Assembly: GCF_003049725.1 (NCBI RefSeq)
Contig: NZ_QAGM01000008.1
Coordinates: 62,001 to 126,000, forward strand
Reading direction: 5' to 3'
Length of the DNA: 64,000 nucleotides
Source of the DNA: Oceanimonas marisflavi
Lineage (GTDB): Bacteria; Pseudomonadota; Gammaproteobacteria; Enterobacterales; Aeromonadaceae
Made by a program: the position numbers and the translations under genes. The notes under the pieces were generated by a model. The model saw only the letters and a program-made list of their open reading frames with translations. It had not been told where the DNA came from and did not search any database. Positions 47,805 through 58,209 of this stretch are shown here, in pieces. Each line of letters begins with the position of its first letter. Position 1 is the first letter of the stretch.

Positions 47805-48443
47805 TTGGACGTATACAGCACGGAAGAGCAACAGATTGAAGCCATCAAGCGCTGGTGGCAGGAATACGGCAAGGCCATCATTCTGGGCTCCGCCATCGGC
47901 CTGGCCGGCCTGTTTGGCTGGCGTTATTACCAGACCCATCAGCTCGAAACCCGCGGTGCCGATGCCGAGGCGTTTGAGCAGGTAAGCCAGGATCTGGCCA
48001 CCCAGGGCAGCGCCGCCTTTGACCGCGTTGCGGCCTTTGTGAGTGAAAACCAGGGCAACAGTTATGGCGAGCTGGCGGCGCTGCTGCTGGCCGCGGAAGC
48101 GGTCAAGGCCAATGATCTGGCGCTGGCGCAACAGCAGCTGGAGCAGGCTCTGGCCGGCACTCAGGATGCGGCCCTGGCCAATACCGTGCGCCTGCGTCTG
48201 GCCCGGGTACTGATCGCCGGCGAACAGCTTGATGCCGCACAAAGCCGGCTCGATGAAGTGACCGGCGATGCCTTTGCCAGTCAGAAGCACGAGATACAGG
48301 GGGATCTGTATCTGGCCCGGCAGCAGCCCGCCGAGGCCCGTGCCGCCTACGAGCAGGCCCGAGCTGCCGGTGGCGTTAATGAAAATCCGGCGCTGACGCT
48401 TAAGCTTGACAACCTGGCTGCCCGGCCGGCACAGGGGGAATAA
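47805..48443 (+). CDS. yfgM: YfgM family ancillary SecYEG translocon protein
   Basis: The 212-residue protein has a short cytoplasmic start (MDVYSTEEQQIEAIKRWWQE), one membrane helix (about 23-41) and a periplasmic TPR-like domain. YfgM associates with SecYEG and PpiD. The start is a TTG one base after the hisS stop. It is preferred because it gives the conserved N-terminus and has an AAGGGGAT sequence at a suitable distance. The frame also extends back into hisS, but that part is not conserved. Confidence 0.9.
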   Translation: MDVYSTEEQQIEAIKRWWQEYGKAIILGSAIGLAGLFGWRYYQTHQLETRGADAEAFEQVSQDLATQGSAAFDRVAAFVSENQGNSYGELAALLLAAEAVKANDLALAQQQLEQALAGTQDAALANTVRLRLARVLIAGEQLDAAQSRLDEVTGDAFASQKHEIQGDLYLARQQPAEARAAYEQARAAGGVNENPALTLKLDNLAARPAQGE

Positions 48444-48445
48444 AA

Positions 48446-49618
48446 ATGATGTCCCCCCTGAACAAGCTGTTGCCTCTGGCATTGGTGCTGGGCCTGACTG
48501 CCTGCGCCAGACAGGCACCGGTAGCACCGCCCAGTCCGCTGCCCGAGATTGACAATGTCTTTGATAGCGAGTCGCGCTGGTCCGCCTCCGTGGGCAAGGG
48601 GGTGGGGGATTACTATTCTCAGCTGCGTCCTGTGGTGGACGGGGACCGTCTGTTTGCCGCTTCCCGGGACGGTGTGCTCAAGGCCTTTGACCGCGTCACG
48701 GGTGATGAACAATGGAAAGCCGAGCTGGATGAGCTGGATATCAATAAAAACCAGCGCAGCCCGCGCATTGCCGGCGGCCTGACCGCTGCCTATGGCAACC
48801 TGTACTTTGGCTCGGAAAATGGTGTGGTCTATGCCGTTTCCCAGGCCGGTGGCGAGCTGCTGTGGGCGCAAAACGTGCCCGGTGAAGTGCTGGCGGCCCC
48901 GGCGGTGGATGAAGGCAAGGTGGTGGTGCATACCAGCGCCGGCAACCTGGTTGCGCTCGATGCCCAGAGTGGTGACCAGCAATGGCTGCTGCGCAATGAG
49001 CAGCCCAGCCTGACCCTGCGCAGCATGGCCACGCCGATTACCGCCGGCGGCGCCGTGCTTTATGGCCGGGCCGACGGGCGGCTGGGCATTGCCCTGCTGG
49101 ACAGCGGTCAGCCGGTACGGGATACCCGCATTGCCAGCCCCCGCGGCGCCACCGAGCTGGAACGTATGGTGGATGTGGCCGCAAAGCCGGTGATCCTGGG
49201 CGATATTTTGTTCACGATCGCCTATAATGGCCAGCTGACTGCACACCAGCTGATATCCGGCCAGCAATTGTGGAAGCGCCAGTATCAGGGCTCGGAAGAC
49301 CTGAGTACCGATGGCAGCCTGTTGTTTATTACCGACAGCCGCAGTCACCTGTTTGCGGTAGATGCCCGCAGTGGCAGCGAAGTCTGGTCCAACACCGGGC
49401 TTGAAAACCGCCGGTTAACGGCACCGGCCGTATTTGGTGATTATCTGGTGGCGGGAGATGGCGAAGGTTATCTGTACTGGCTGGATCGCAACACAGGTAA
49501 GCTGGTGTCGCTGGAGCGCATTGACAGCGCCGGTCTGTATGCGGCCCCCGTGGTTGCCGGAGATACGCTTTATGTGCAAAGCCGTGATGGCGAGCTGGTG
49601 GCGATAGCCCGCCCCTGA
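48446..49618 (+). CDS. bamB: Outer membrane assembly lipoprotein BamB
   Basis: The 390-residue protein has a lipoprotein signal with lipobox LTAC (Cys20) and a PQQ-like beta-propeller. Repeated blades such as GDRLFAASRDGVLKAFDRVT, NLYFGSENGVVYAVSQAGGE and GEGYLYWLDRNTGKLVSLE are visible. BamB is part of the BAM complex that inserts beta-barrel proteins. AGGGGGA precedes the ATG. It lies between yfgM and der as in E. coli. Confidence 0.96.
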   Translation: MMSPLNKLLPLALVLGLTACARQAPVAPPSPLPEIDNVFDSESRWSASVGKGVGDYYSQLRPVVDGDRLFAASRDGVLKAFDRVTGDEQWKAELDELDINKNQRSPRIAGGLTAAYGNLYFGSENGVVYAVSQAGGELLWAQNVPGEVLAAPAVDEGKVVVHTSAGNLVALDAQSGDQQWLLRNEQPSLTLRSMATPITAGGAVLYGRADGRLGIALLDSGQPVRDTRIASPRGATELERMVDVAAKPVILGDILFTIAYNGQLTAHQLISGQQLWKRQYQGSEDLSTDGSLLFITDSRSHLFAVDARSGSEVWSNTGLENRRLTAPAVFGDYLVAGDGEGYLYWLDRNTGKLVSLERIDSAGLYAAPVVAGDTLYVQSRDGELVAIARP

Positions 49619-49694
49619 GTGAGTGACACGGCATTGCCTTCGGCTCCTGATCCCAACAATCAGGAGCCGTTATTGTTTTTTGGAGATGTTTTTT

Positions 49695-51197
49695 ATGATG
49701 CCAGTAGTGGCTCTGGTGGGGCGCCCCAATGTGGGCAAGTCCACCCTCTTTAACCGTCTTACCCGCACCCGCGATGCGCTGGTGGCGGACTTTCCCGGCC
49801 TGACCCGGGACCGCAAATACGGCCAGGCCCGCTTTGGCGAGCTGGAATATATCGTGGTGGATACCGGCGGCATCGATGGCAGCGAGGAAGGCATTGAGCT
49901 GAAAATGGCGGCACAGTCACTGGCGGCCATCGACGAGGCCGACGTGGTGCTGTTTATGGTGGACGCCCGTGCCGGTCTGACCTCAGCAGACGAGGCCATT
50001 GCCGCCCACCTGCGCCGCTGTCAGAAGAAAACCCTGCTGGTGGCCAACAAAACCGATGGCATCGACGCCGACTCGGCGGTGGGTGAGTTCTACCTGCTGG
50101 GCCTGGGCGACATTCATCAGATCGCCGCCGCCCACGGTCGCGGTGTGCTGACCCTGCTGGAAACCGCACTGGCGCCCCAGCTGGAGGCGCTGGCCGGAGA
50201 GGCCGGTGATCAAGGCGAGAACGAAGCGACGGACGAAGACGAGCTTGAGTTTGATGAGGCCATGCTCGAAGACGCCATGGCGGCCCTTGACGAAGTGGCT
50301 GATGAAGAAGCCATGCCCTTTGAGGATGCGCCCATCAAGCTGGCCATTGTCGGTCGTCCCAACGTGGGTAAATCGACCCTGACCAACCGTATTCTGGGAG
50401 AAGACAGGGTGGTGGTATACGACATGCCAGGCACCACCCGTGATTCTGTCTATATTCCCATGCAGCGGGATGAGCAGGACTATGTGCTGATCGATACCGC
50501 CGGTGTGCGTCGCCGGGGCAAGGTACACGAGGCGGTGGAAAAGTTCTCTGTGGTCAAGACCCTCAAGGCCATTGAAGATGCCAACGTGGTACTGCTGGTG
50601 CTGGACGCCCGGGAAGGCATTTCCGATCAGGATCTCAGTCTGCTGGGCTTTGTGCTCAATGCCGGCCGCAGTATCGTGCTGGCGGTCAACAAGTGGGATG
50701 GCCTGAGCCAGGACGTGCGTGACGACATCAAGCGCGAGCTGGACCGGCGTCTGGGCTTTATCGATTTTGCCCGTCTGCACTTTATCTCGGCGCTGCACGG
50801 CAGCGGTGTAGGCAACCTGTTTGAGTCGGTAAAAGAGGCCTATGCGTCGGCCACCAAGCGGGTAAGCACCTCCATGCTGACCCGTATCATGCAGATGGCT
50901 CAGGATGATCACCAGCCGCCCCTGGTCCGTGGTCGCCGGGTCAAGCTCAAGTATGCTCACGCCGGGGGCTACAACCCGCCGCGCATTATTGTGCACGGCA
51001 ATCAGGTTAAGGATCTGCCCGACTCCTACAAGCGCTACCTGATCAACTACTTCCGCCGTTCACTGCAGATCGTGGGCACACCCATTCGGGTGGAGTTCCA
51101 GGAAGGGGATAACCCTTATGCCGGCCTCAAGAACAAGCTGACCGCCAGCCAGCTGCGCAAGCGCAAGCGCTTGATGAAGCACCTCAAGAAAAAGTAA
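49695..51197 (+). CDS. der: Ribosome-assembly GTPase Der (EngA)
   Basis: This 500-residue protein has two tandem GTPase domains. The first P-loop is GRPNVGKST (about 9-17) and the second is a GRPNVGKST near residue 219. An acidic linker rich in Glu and Asp (about 175-212) joins them, and a KH-like domain ends in [13 protein letters not shown]. It is needed for 50S subunit maturation. The ATG at 49695 with GGAG 9 bases upstream was chosen. The in-frame ATG at 49623 lacks conservation. Confidence 0.97.
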   Translation: MMPVVALVGRPNVGKSTLFNRLTRTRDALVADFPGLTRDRKYGQARFGELEYIVVDTGGIDGSEEGIELKMAAQSLAAIDEADVVLFMVDARAGLTSADEAIAAHLRRCQKKTLLVANKTDGIDADSAVGEFYLLGLGDIHQIAAAHGRGVLTLLETALAPQLEALAGEAGDQGENEATDEDELEFDEAMLEDAMAALDEVADEEAMPFEDAPIKLAIVGRPNVGKSTLTNRILGEDRVVVYDMPGTTRDSVYIPMQRDEQDYVLIDTAGVRRRGKVHEAVEKFSVVKTLKAIEDANVVLLVLDAREGISDQDLSLLGFVLNAGRSIVLAVNKWDGLSQDVRDDIKRELDRRLGFIDFARLHFISALHGSGVGNLFESVKEAYASATKRVSTSMLTRIMQMAQDDHQPPLVRGRRVKLKYAHAGGYNPPRIIVHGNQVKDLPDSYKRYLINYFRRSLQIVGTPIRVEFQEGDNPYAGLKNKLTASQLRKRKRLMKHLKKK

Positions 51198-51211
51198 ATC
51201 CCGATATAAAA

Positions 51212-51238
51212 ACGCCGGCTCAGCCGGCGTTTTTTTTA
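51212..51238 (+). terminator. Rho-independent terminator after der
   Basis: ACGCCGGCT and AGCCGGCGT form a nearly perfect stem followed by eight T residues. It closes the rlmN-to-der block. Confidence 0.93.
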
Positions 51239-51327
51239 GTCATTTGAGCCTCATTATTTTGCGCACTCCAGTACTGCCGCCTAGGCTTGTTATGCATTCC
51301 CGACTATTGATTCCATGGAGGAAGCAT

Positions 51328-51768
51328 ATGTACAAGTCTCTGCTGGTTGCGGTAGACGGCTCCAAACATGGCCGCAAGGCACTGGAGCTGGCCTGTCATC
51401 TTGCCAAGGTGGATAACGCCGAGCTGCATATTCTGCATGTTCCCGAGGTACTGCCCCACGAGGCAACCCTTATCTGGGGCATTGGCGCGGTCGCCATTAG
51501 TGACGAGCTTGAGGAAATGGAAGCCCTGGGCCGGCGTATTATTGCAGGCGCCGAGGCGGAAGCCCGTAAACTGGGTGTGAAGAACATGCAGGCCCATATC
51601 AGCAAGGGTGAGCCGGCCCGAACCATTATGAAGCAGGCCGAGGCTCTGGGCGTTGAAGTGATTGTAATGGGCACCCGTGGTCTGGGGGATCTGGCCGGGC
51701 TGGTGCGGGGCAGTGTGTCTCACAAGGTGGCCAACAGCGCCAAGTGTGGCGTGATCACCATTCGCTGA
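51328..51768 (+). CDS. Universal stress protein (UspA family)
   Basis: This 146-residue single Usp domain starts MYKSLLVAVDGSKHGRKALE and ends with the ATP-binding pattern G-2x-G-9x-GS in GTRGLGDLAGLVRGSVS. It is therefore an ATP-binding type, unlike E. coli UspA itself. Its target is unknown. GGAGGAAG precedes the ATG. A longer frame upstream has no Shine-Dalgarno sequence. It is a single gene. Confidence 0.9.
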   Translation: MYKSLLVAVDGSKHGRKALELACHLAKVDNAELHILHVPEVLPHEATLIWGIGAVAISDELEEMEALGRRIIAGAEAEARKLGVKNMQAHISKGEPARTIMKQAEALGVEVIVMGTRGLGDLAGLVRGSVSHKVANSAKCGVITIR

Positions 51769-51798
51769 GCCTGAAGGAATGCTCAACGGTGGCAGACA

Positions 51799-51939
51799 CT
51801 ATTCAAAACCGGCCTGGGTCAGAAAATAGGTTACATTACGGCGCAATATCTTGCGCCGTATATCATTCATCATGATTTTGCGGCGGGTAGCGCCCAGTGG
51901 TTTGCGCTGTTTCAGCGCGATGCGTCTTCTTTTCAGCAT
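51799..51939 (-). CDS. Small, very basic 46-residue ORF of unknown function
   Basis: The frame opens with ATG at 51939 and stops with TAG at 51799. The translation begins MLKRRRIALKQRKPLGATRR and ends TYFLTQAGFE. It has 13 Arg/Lys in the first 38 residues and no membrane segment. GAGAG lies about 10 bases upstream. Two perfect hairpins fall inside it (51837-51860 and 51904-51918), so a structured RNA is an alternative. It lies between uspA and mltF. I do not recognise the protein. The basic composition recalls small ribosome- or nucleic-acid-binding proteins, which is only a guess. Confidence 0.45.
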   Translation of the reverse strand: MLKRRRIALKQRKPLGATRRKIMMNDIRRKILRRNVTYFLTQAGFE

Positions 51940-52026
51940 GGCTTTCTCTCATCTTTTACGGGCCGCATGCTGCGGCCTTTGTGCCTTGATATCAGCTTGT
52001 GATAACAGGGTAAAGTGACAATGTTA

Positions 52027-53445
52027 TTAATATGTTGGATCTGTCGGGTGAGTCTCAGCCTGAGCGGTAGCAAGCCCGGTATCCGTGGCTGGCTTGTACA
52101 GCCACTGCAGGCTCTGATAGTACTGCCGAATATTGTTCACGAACTTCTGGGCCTCTCGGCCCCGGGCATAGCCATAGCGGGTCTTCCGGTGCCATTTGGC
52201 TTGATGAAGCAGTGGCAGGTTGTCCTTGACCGCCGCCCAGGCATCGGGATCCTGGCCCCGCAGCCGGGTAATGCGACGGGCATCCAGAAGGTGACCCAGA
52301 CCGATGTTGTAGGAAGCCAGCGCAAACCAGATGCGTTCTTCTTCGGGAATGCTGTCGGGCAGACGTTCAATCAGGGAGGCCAGGTAGCCGGCCCCGCCGC
52401 GAATGCTCTGCTCCGGATCCAGCCGGTTGTCAACGCCCATCTGCCGGGCGGTGTCTTCGGTCAGCATCATCATGCCCCGCACGCCGGTATAGGACTGGGC
52501 ATCGGGCTCCCAGTGGGATTCCTGGTAGCTCACCGCCGCCACCAGGCGCCAGTCCAGACTGCCGGCATGACGTTCAAACAGCGGGCGGTACTGAGGCAGC
52601 AGATCCTCCGCCCGGCGTAAAAACGTGCGGGTATCGACATAATCGAAATCCTGTATATGGCCAAAGTATTTTTCATTGAGGCGGGCCAGTACGCCCGCTT
52701 CCCGCTGCCCGGAAAAGTAGGCCAGCATGGCCGCCAGCAGGCTGTCGTCATCGCGCCGGTCCATGACCCAGGCCACCGGTCGGGAGCTGGGCAGGCTGAA
52801 GGCGGCGTCCACGTTGGGATAATAGCGCTGGGTGCGGGCCAGCAGGGTATCTTCCACCAGGGTATGGTCGGTGCGGCCTTCGGCTACCTGGCGCAGCAGA
52901 TCTTCCGCATCCGTGTCCTTGCGGAGCTCCCATTGCAGCCCGGGCAGCTTGTGTGCCATGCGCTGCAGCCATTCCGCCTGGCTGGAGCCAGCCAGTACCC
53001 GGATGGTACCGGAGACCTGCTCCAGCCCCTTGGGCCGGGGTTCTCCCTTGCGGTAAACCAGAGTCTGAGCCACTTCGTACAGGCTGGGGCCAAAGCGGTA
53101 ATGCTCACGGCGCACCGGCGTATCGATAAGGCCGGCAGCCAGCATGTCGACCTTGCCGGCGTCAAGCAGGGCAAACAACTCATTCAGACTGTAGGCCGGC
53201 ACCATGGTGAGCTCAACCCCGAGGTACTCGGCAAAGCCCCGGGCCAGCTCGTAATCAAGGCCTTCTTCGCGCTCGTTGCGCAGAAAGTAATAAAGCGGAT
53301 GATAGAGGGTGCCTACCCTCAGTTCTCCCCGGGCCTGAATGTGTGACTGCTGGTTGGCGGTATTATCGCGCTGGATATCACAACCGCTCAAGGTCAGCAG
53401 TCCCAGCAACAAGGCCATTCCGGCCAGCGTACGCATGGTATGCAA
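52027..53445 (-). CDS. mltF: Membrane-bound lytic murein transglycosylase F (MltF)
   Basis: The protein has 472 residues. Residues about 40-265 are a solute-binding-protein-like domain (RGELRVGTLYHPLYYFL and LDYELARGFAEYLGVELTMV). Residues about 290-450 are the SLT lytic transglycosylase domain, with YQESHWEPDA as the catalytic glutamate region, then TGVRGMMML and ERIWFALASYNIG. It cleaves the glycan strands of peptidoglycan. I chose a TTG start at 53445 because AGGAG lies 6 bases before it. The N-terminus then ends in LSGC, a lipobox, suggesting lipid anchoring. It is divergent from purL, as in E. coli. Confidence 0.92.
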   Translation of the reverse strand: MHTMRTLAGMALLLGLLTLSGCDIQRDNTANQQSHIQARGELRVGTLYHPLYYFLRNEREEGLDYELARGFAEYLGVELTMVPAYSLNELFALLDAGKVDMLAAGLIDTPVRREHYRFGPSLYEVAQTLVYRKGEPRPKGLEQVSGTIRVLAGSSQAEWLQRMAHKLPGLQWELRKDTDAEDLLRQVAEGRTDHTLVEDTLLARTQRYYPNVDAAFSLPSSRPVAWVMDRRDDDSLLAAMLAYFSGQREAGVLARLNEKYFGHIQDFDYVDTRTFLRRAEDLLPQYRPLFERHAGSLDWRLVAAVSYQESHWEPDAQSYTGVRGMMMLTEDTARQMGVDNRLDPEQSIRGGAGYLASLIERLPDSIPEEERIWFALASYNIGLGHLLDARRITRLRGQDPDAWAAVKDNLPLLHQAKWHRKTRYGYARGREAQKFVNNIRQYYQSLQWLYKPATDTGLATAQAETHPTDPTY

Positions 53446-53557
53446 TGGCAGCTCCTGATATGAAAACACCGGCATTTTATAGCAAAAGCCGGCGCATTCG
53501 TCAGGTTATTGCCGATATTTACGGCGCTGGCGCAGCCAATGCTGCGGTAAATCGGCG

Positions 53558-53586
53558 TCGACAGGGCAGGGGCGTAAACCTATAAT
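53558..53586 (+). promoter_or_regulatory. purL promoter
   Basis: TCGACA (53558-53563) and a perfect TATAAT (53581-53586) are 17 bases apart, 51 bases before the purL ATG. No convincing PurR operator was found near it. Confidence 0.6.
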
Positions 53587-53637
53587 ACCGCCAGTTTGAG
53601 AACCCCCCATACACTCACGCTTTGAGAATTAGCCACT

Positions 53638-56600
53638 ATGGAAATACTGAGAGGCTCACCGGCCTTATCCGGTTTCAGAACCCAGGCGATCATTCGTCGT
53701 GCCGAAGCACAATCTCTGCCGCTGTCCGCCATTGAAACCGAGTATGTGCACTTTGTTGCCCTGAGCGCCGAACTCGACGACGCAGGCCGGCAGACCCTGG
53801 CCCAGCTGCTCGACAGCCCCGCTGAGGGCATCACGCCTGCCGCCGGCAGCCGCCTGGTGCTGGTGACCCCCCGTCCCGGAACCCTTTCTCCCTGGTCATC
53901 CAAGGCCACCGACATTGCCCGCAACTGCGGCCTGGCCCAGGTCAAGCGCATCGAGCGCGGCATCGTTTACCATCTGAGCTTTGAGCGTGAGCCCTCCGAG
54001 GCCGAGCTGGCGGCGGTGCGTGCCCTGCTGCACGACCGCATGACCGAAGCCACCTTTGCCAGCCTGGCCGAGGCCGAATGCCTGTTTGCCGAGGCCGAGC
54101 CGGCGCCGCTGACCTCGGTGGACATTCTTGGCGGTGGCCGTGAGGCCCTGGCCGAGGCCAACGTGCGCATGGGCCTGGCCCTGGCCGATGACGAAATCGA
54201 CTACCTGTTCGAGGGCTTCAGCAAGCTGGGCCGCAACCCCAACGACATCGAACTCTACATGTTCGCCCAGGCCAACTCCGAGCACTGTCGTCACAAGATT
54301 TTCAACGCCGACTGGACCATAGACGGCATCGAGCAGCCCAAGTCGCTGTTCAAAATGATCAAGAACACCTTTGAGCAGGTGCCCGAGCACGTGCTCTCCG
54401 CCTACAAGGACAATGCCGCCGTCATGACCGGCTCGCCGGCGGGCCGCTTTTTCCCCAGCCCCGAGTCCGGCGAGTACCGCTATCATCAGGAAGACATTCA
54501 TATTCTGATGAAGGTGGAAACCCACAACCATCCTACCGCCATTTCTCCCTATGCAGGGGCGGCCACCGGCTCCGGCGGCGAAATCCGCGACGAAGGTGCT
54601 ACCGGCCGGGGCTCCAAGCCCAAGGCGGGCCTGGTGGGCTTCAGCGTATCCAACCTGAAAATCCCCGGCTACCAGCGTCCCTGGGAGCAGGATTTCGGCA
54701 AGCCCGAGCGCATTGTCAGCGCCCTCGACATCATGATCGACGGCCCTCTGGGCGGTGCCGCCTTTAACAATGAATTCGGCCGTCCGGCCCTGCTGGGTTA
54801 TTTCCGTACCTATGAAGAGCAGGTATCCAGCTTTAACGGTGAGGAAGTGCGCGGCTATCACAAACCCATCATGATCGCCGGCGGTCTGGGTAATATTCGC
54901 GGCGAGCACGTGGAAAAGGGCGAGATCCCGGTGGGTGCCAAGCTGGTGGTACTGGGTGGCCCGGCCATGAACATCGGCCTGGGCGGCGGTGCGGCCTCGT
55001 CCATGGCCTCCGGCCAGTCTTGCGAGCAGCTCGACTTTGCCTCGGTACAGCGGGACAACCCGGAAATGGAGCGCCGCTGTCAGGAAGTGATCGACCGTTG
55101 CTGGGCAATGGGCGACGACAACCCCATCGTGTTTATTCACGACGTGGGTGCCGGTGGCCTGTCCAATGCCATGCCCGAGCTGGTGAACGACGGTGACCGC
55201 GGTGGCCGCTTCTACCTGCGCGACATTCCCAACGACGAGCCGGGCATGAGCCCGCTGCAGATCTGGTGTAACGAGTCCCAGGAACGCTATGTACTGGCGG
55301 TGGCCGACGACCGGCTGGCCGAGTTTGAAGCCTTCTGCCGCCGGGAGCGTGCGCCTTATGCGGTGATTGGTGAAGCAACCGCCGAGCGTCACCTCAGCCT
55401 GCACGACGAGCACTTCGACAACCAGCCCATCGACATGCCCCTGGACGTACTGCTGGGCAAGCCGCCCAAAATGCAGCGGGACGTGGAAAGCAAACAGCAT
55501 CAAAGCCCGGCGCTGGATCTGCACGGCATCAACCTGAAGGACGCCGCCGAGCGGGTGATGACCCTGCCCACCGTGGCCGACAAGGGCTTTCTGATCACCA
55601 TCGGCGACCGCACCGTGACCGGTCTGGTGGCCCGGGATCAGATGGTGGGCCCCTGGCAGGTGCCGGTGGCCGACTGTGCCGTGACCGCCGCCGCCTACGA
55701 CACCTACGCCGGTGAGGCCATGTCCATGGGCGAGCGCGCCCCGGTGGCGCTGCTCGACTTTGCCGCCTCTGCCCGTCTGGCGGTGGCCGAAGCCATCACC
55801 AATATCGCCGCCACCGAAATCGGCGAGCTCAACCGCATCAAACTGTCCGCCAACTGGATGTCTGCCGCCGGTCATCCCGGTGAAGACGCCGGTCTGTATG
55901 AAGCGGTCAAGGCCGTGGGCGAAGAGCTGTGTCCGGTGCTGGGGCTGACCATTCCGGTGGGCAAGGACTCCATGTCCATGAAGACCCGCTGGCAGCAGGA
56001 CGGTGAAGACCGCAGCGTCACCGCACCGCTGTCGCTGGTGATCTCCGCCTTTGGCCGGGTGACCGACGTGCGCAGTACCGTCACGCCCTGGCTGCGTACC
56101 GATATGGGCGAAACCGACCTCATTCTGGTGGATCTGGGTAACGGCAAGAACCGCCTGGGCGCCTCGGCACTGGCTCAGGTTTATCGTCAGCTGGGTGACA
56201 AGCCCGCCGATCTGGACGATGCCGAGCAGCTCAAGGGCTTCTTCAACGCCATGCAGGCGCTGGTGGCCGAGAAGAAACTGCTGGCCTACCACGACCGGGG
56301 CGACGGCGGTCTGTTCGTGACCCTGGCGGAAATGGCCTTTGCCGGCAACACCGGCCTGGACGTGGAGCTGGATCTGCTGGGTGGCGATCACCTGGCGGCG
56401 CTGTTCAGCGAAGAGCTGGGCGCCGTGATCCAGGTACGCCGCGAAGACAAGGAAGCCGTGCTCACCTGCCTGGCCGGCCACGGCCTGGCCGCCTGCACGC
56501 ACGTGATTGGCGAGCTCAACCAGGACGACACCCTGCGCCTGCTGGCCGACGGCAAGGAGCTGTATGCCGAGTCCCGCACCGAGCTGCGCCGGCTCTGGTC

Positions 56601-57525
56601 CGAGACCAGCTACCGCATGCAGGCCCTGCGTGATAATCCCGAGTGCGCCAAAGCCGAGTTTGAGGCCAAGCTTGAAAGCAACCCGGGCCTGTCTGCGTCC
56701 CTGACCTTTGATCCGAAGGAAGACATCGCCGCGCCCTATATCGCCAAAGGCGTGCACCCCAAGATGGCCATTCTGCGTGAGCAGGGTGTCAACTCCCACA
56801 TGGAAATGGCCGCCGCCTTTGACCGGGCCGGTTTCAGCGCCGTGGACGTGCACATGAGCGATCTGCAAAGCGGTCGCCTGCGGCTGGACGAGTTCGCCGG
56901 CCTGGTGGCCTGTGGCGGCTTCTCCTACGGTGACGTGCTGGGTGCCGGCGGCGGCTGGGCCAAGAGCATTCTGTTCAACGAGGCCCTGCGCGCCCAGTTC
57001 GAGGCCTTCTTCCAGCGCGACGACAGCTTTGCCCTGGGCGTGTGTAACGGTTGCCAGATGCTGTCGCAACTGCGGGATCTGATCCCCGGTGCGGCCCACT
57101 GGCCCGACTTTGTACGCAACACCTCCGAGCGCTTTGAAGCCCGCTTCAGCCTGGTGGAAGTGCAGGAGTCACCCAGCCTGTTCCTGTCCGGCATGGCCGG
57201 CTCCCGCCTGCCCATCGCCGTGTCTCACGGTGAAGGCCGGGTGCAGCCCAAGCGCGCCGACATCGCCACGCTGGAAGCCAGCGGCACCATCGCCCTGCGC
57301 TTTGTGGACAACCATGGCCAGGCTACCGAGCGCTATCCGTTTAACCCCAACGGCTCTGCCAATGGCATTACCGGCCTGACCAGCGAAGACGGCCGGGTCA
57401 CCATCATGATGCCGCACCCGGAGCGGGTGTTCCGTACCGTGGCCAACTCCTGGCACCCGGACAACTGGGGTGAGGACAGCGGCTGGATGCGCATGTTCCG
57501 CAATGCCCGCAAGCAAATCGGCTAA
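53638..57525 (+). CDS. purL: Phosphoribosylformylglycinamidine synthase (single-chain PurL)
   Basis: This 1295-residue enzyme has the same length as E. coli PurL. The N-terminal and synthetase domains contain [38 protein letters not shown] and [15 protein letters not shown]. The C-terminal glutaminase contains [12 protein letters not shown] (nucleophile Cys near 1135) and [10 protein letters not shown]. It makes FGAM from FGAR, glutamine and ATP in purine synthesis. It stands alone with its own promoter and terminator. Confidence 0.98.
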   Translation: MEILRGSPALSGFRTQAIIRRAEAQSLPLSAIETEYVHFVALSAELDDAGRQTLAQLLDSPAEGITPAAGSRLVLVTPRPGTLSPWSSKATDIARNCGLAQVKRIERGIVYHLSFEREPSEAELAAVRALLHDRMTEATFASLAEAECLFAEAEPAPLTSVDILGGGREALAEANVRMGLALADDEIDYLFEGFSKLGRNPNDIELYMFAQANSEHCRHKIFNADWTIDGIEQPKSLFKMIKNTFEQVPEHVLSAYKDNAAVMTGSPAGRFFPSPESGEYRYHQEDIHILMKVETHNHPTAISPYAGAATGSGGEIRDEGATGRGSKPKAGLVGFSVSNLKIPGYQRPWEQDFGKPERIVSALDIMIDGPLGGAAFNNEFGRPALLGYFRTYEEQVSSFNGEEVRGYHKPIMIAGGLGNIRGEHVEKGEIPVGAKLVVLGGPAMNIGLGGGAASSMASGQSCEQLDFASVQRDNPEMERRCQEVIDRCWAMGDDNPIVFIHDVGAGGLSNAMPELVNDGDRGGRFYLRDIPNDEPGMSPLQIWCNESQERYVLAVADDRLAEFEAFCRRERAPYAVIGEATAERHLSLHDEHFDNQPIDMPLDVLLGKPPKMQRDVESKQHQSPALDLHGINLKDAAERVMTLPTVADKGFLITIGDRTVTGLVARDQMVGPWQVPVADCAVTAAAYDTYAGEAMSMGERAPVALLDFAASARLAVAEAITNIAATEIGELNRIKLSANWMSAAGHPGEDAGLYEAVKAVGEELCPVLGLTIPVGKDSMSMKTRWQQDGEDRSVTAPLSLVISAFGRVTDVRSTVTPWLRTDMGETDLILVDLGNGKNRLGASALAQVYRQLGDKPADLDDAEQLKGFFNAMQALVAEKKLLAYHDRGDGGLFVTLAEMAFAGNTGLDVELDLLGGDHLAALFSEELGAVIQVRREDKEAVLTCLAGHGLAACTHVIGELNQDDTLRLLADGKELYAESRTELRRLWSETSYRMQALRDNPECAKAEFEAKLESNPGLSASLTFDPKEDIAAPYIAKGVHPKMAILREQGVNSHMEMAAAFDRAGFSAVDVHMSDLQSGRLRLDEFAGLVACGGFSYGDVLGAGGGWAKSILFNEALRAQFEAFFQRDDSFALGVCNGCQMLSQLRDLIPGAAHWPDFVRNTSERFEARFSLVEVQESPSLFLSGMAGSRLPIAVSHGEGRVQPKRADIATLEASGTIALRFVDNHGQATERYPFNPNGSANGITGLTSEDGRVTIMMPHPERVFRTVANSWHPDNWGEDSGWMRMFRNARKQIG

Positions 57526-57550
57526 GTTGCCATTTGTCCTGCTACAGAAA

Positions 57551-57576
57551 AGCCCGCGCAAGCGGGCTTTTTATTT
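57551..57576 (+). terminator. Terminator in the purL / DUF1439 convergent gap
   Basis: AGCCCGC and GCGGGCT flank a GCAA tetraloop, followed by a T-rich tail. Its A-rich left side also lets it work from the opposite strand. Confidence 0.88.
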
Positions 57577-57590
57577 CCGTTTGCTGCAAT

Positions 57591-58136
57591 TTATTGCAGC
57601 CCTTCCAGCGTCAGTTGCCCCGGACTGATGGTCAGGGTAAGCGCACTGTCCTTCAGGCGTTTTTGCAAGGGATCCTGCTCATCCAGCCGGTAAACCGGGT
57701 AGCGGGACAGGTAATCCGCCAGGCTCTGCAGCAGCAGCGGCAGCACAAACCCGGCCTGAGGGCTGGCATCGCTGTTGTTGAGGCGATACTCGAGCAGCTC
57801 GAACTCGTCCAGATAGAGGGCTCCCTGCTCTCTGTCAAAACGTGGCCGGGCACTGAAGTCACCACTGATGTCCCAGTCATACCGGGTTCCGCCCTGCTCC
57901 AGAAGGACGACTCCCCGTCCTGATACCCGGGCCTTGTCGGCTTCCTGGCGGCCCAGTGCCACCTGCATTTCTGCAATACGCACACCGGCTTTCAGCCAGT
58001 CACCCAGAGTGACAGGAAACTCCTGCCCCAGGCGAGTGGCCAGCTGTCGGTTGAGCTGTTGCTCGGTGAGCGTCAGGGTCTGTGCCGAGAGCGCCGTACT
58101 TATCCCAAAAAGAATGAAAAAAAGTATACTTTTCAT
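57591..58136 (-). CDS. DUF1439 family periplasmic protein
   Basis: This 181-residue protein has a signal peptide (MKSILFFILFGISTALSAQ) and then TLTLTEQQLNRQLATRLGQE, typical of DUF1439 proteins such as YceB. Unlike YceB there is no lipobox cysteine, so it is probably a soluble periplasmic protein. The function is unknown. The start at 58136 was chosen because it opens the signal peptide. The frame extends 22 codons further without a signal. It is divergent from cls. Confidence 0.75.
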   Translation of the reverse strand: MKSILFFILFGISTALSAQTLTLTEQQLNRQLATRLGQEFPVTLGDWLKAGVRIAEMQVALGRQEADKARVSGRGVVLLEQGGTRYDWDISGDFSARPRFDREQGALYLDEFELLEYRLNNSDASPQAGFVLPLLLQSLADYLSRYPVYRLDEQDPLQKRLKDSALTLTISPGQLTLEGLQ

Positions 58137-58209
58137 AATGCTGTACTCATGATGCGAGGAGACGTCTGCTACAGTCTGCCCCGTCTCTTGAACAAGGAGC
58201 AAGGCGTTT

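Noticed and set aside
53896-57099. A very long open frame on the minus strand opposite purL
   Set aside because: It lies fully inside purL, is His/Gly/Gln-rich as expected from the complement of a high-GC gene, and shows no recognisable domain.
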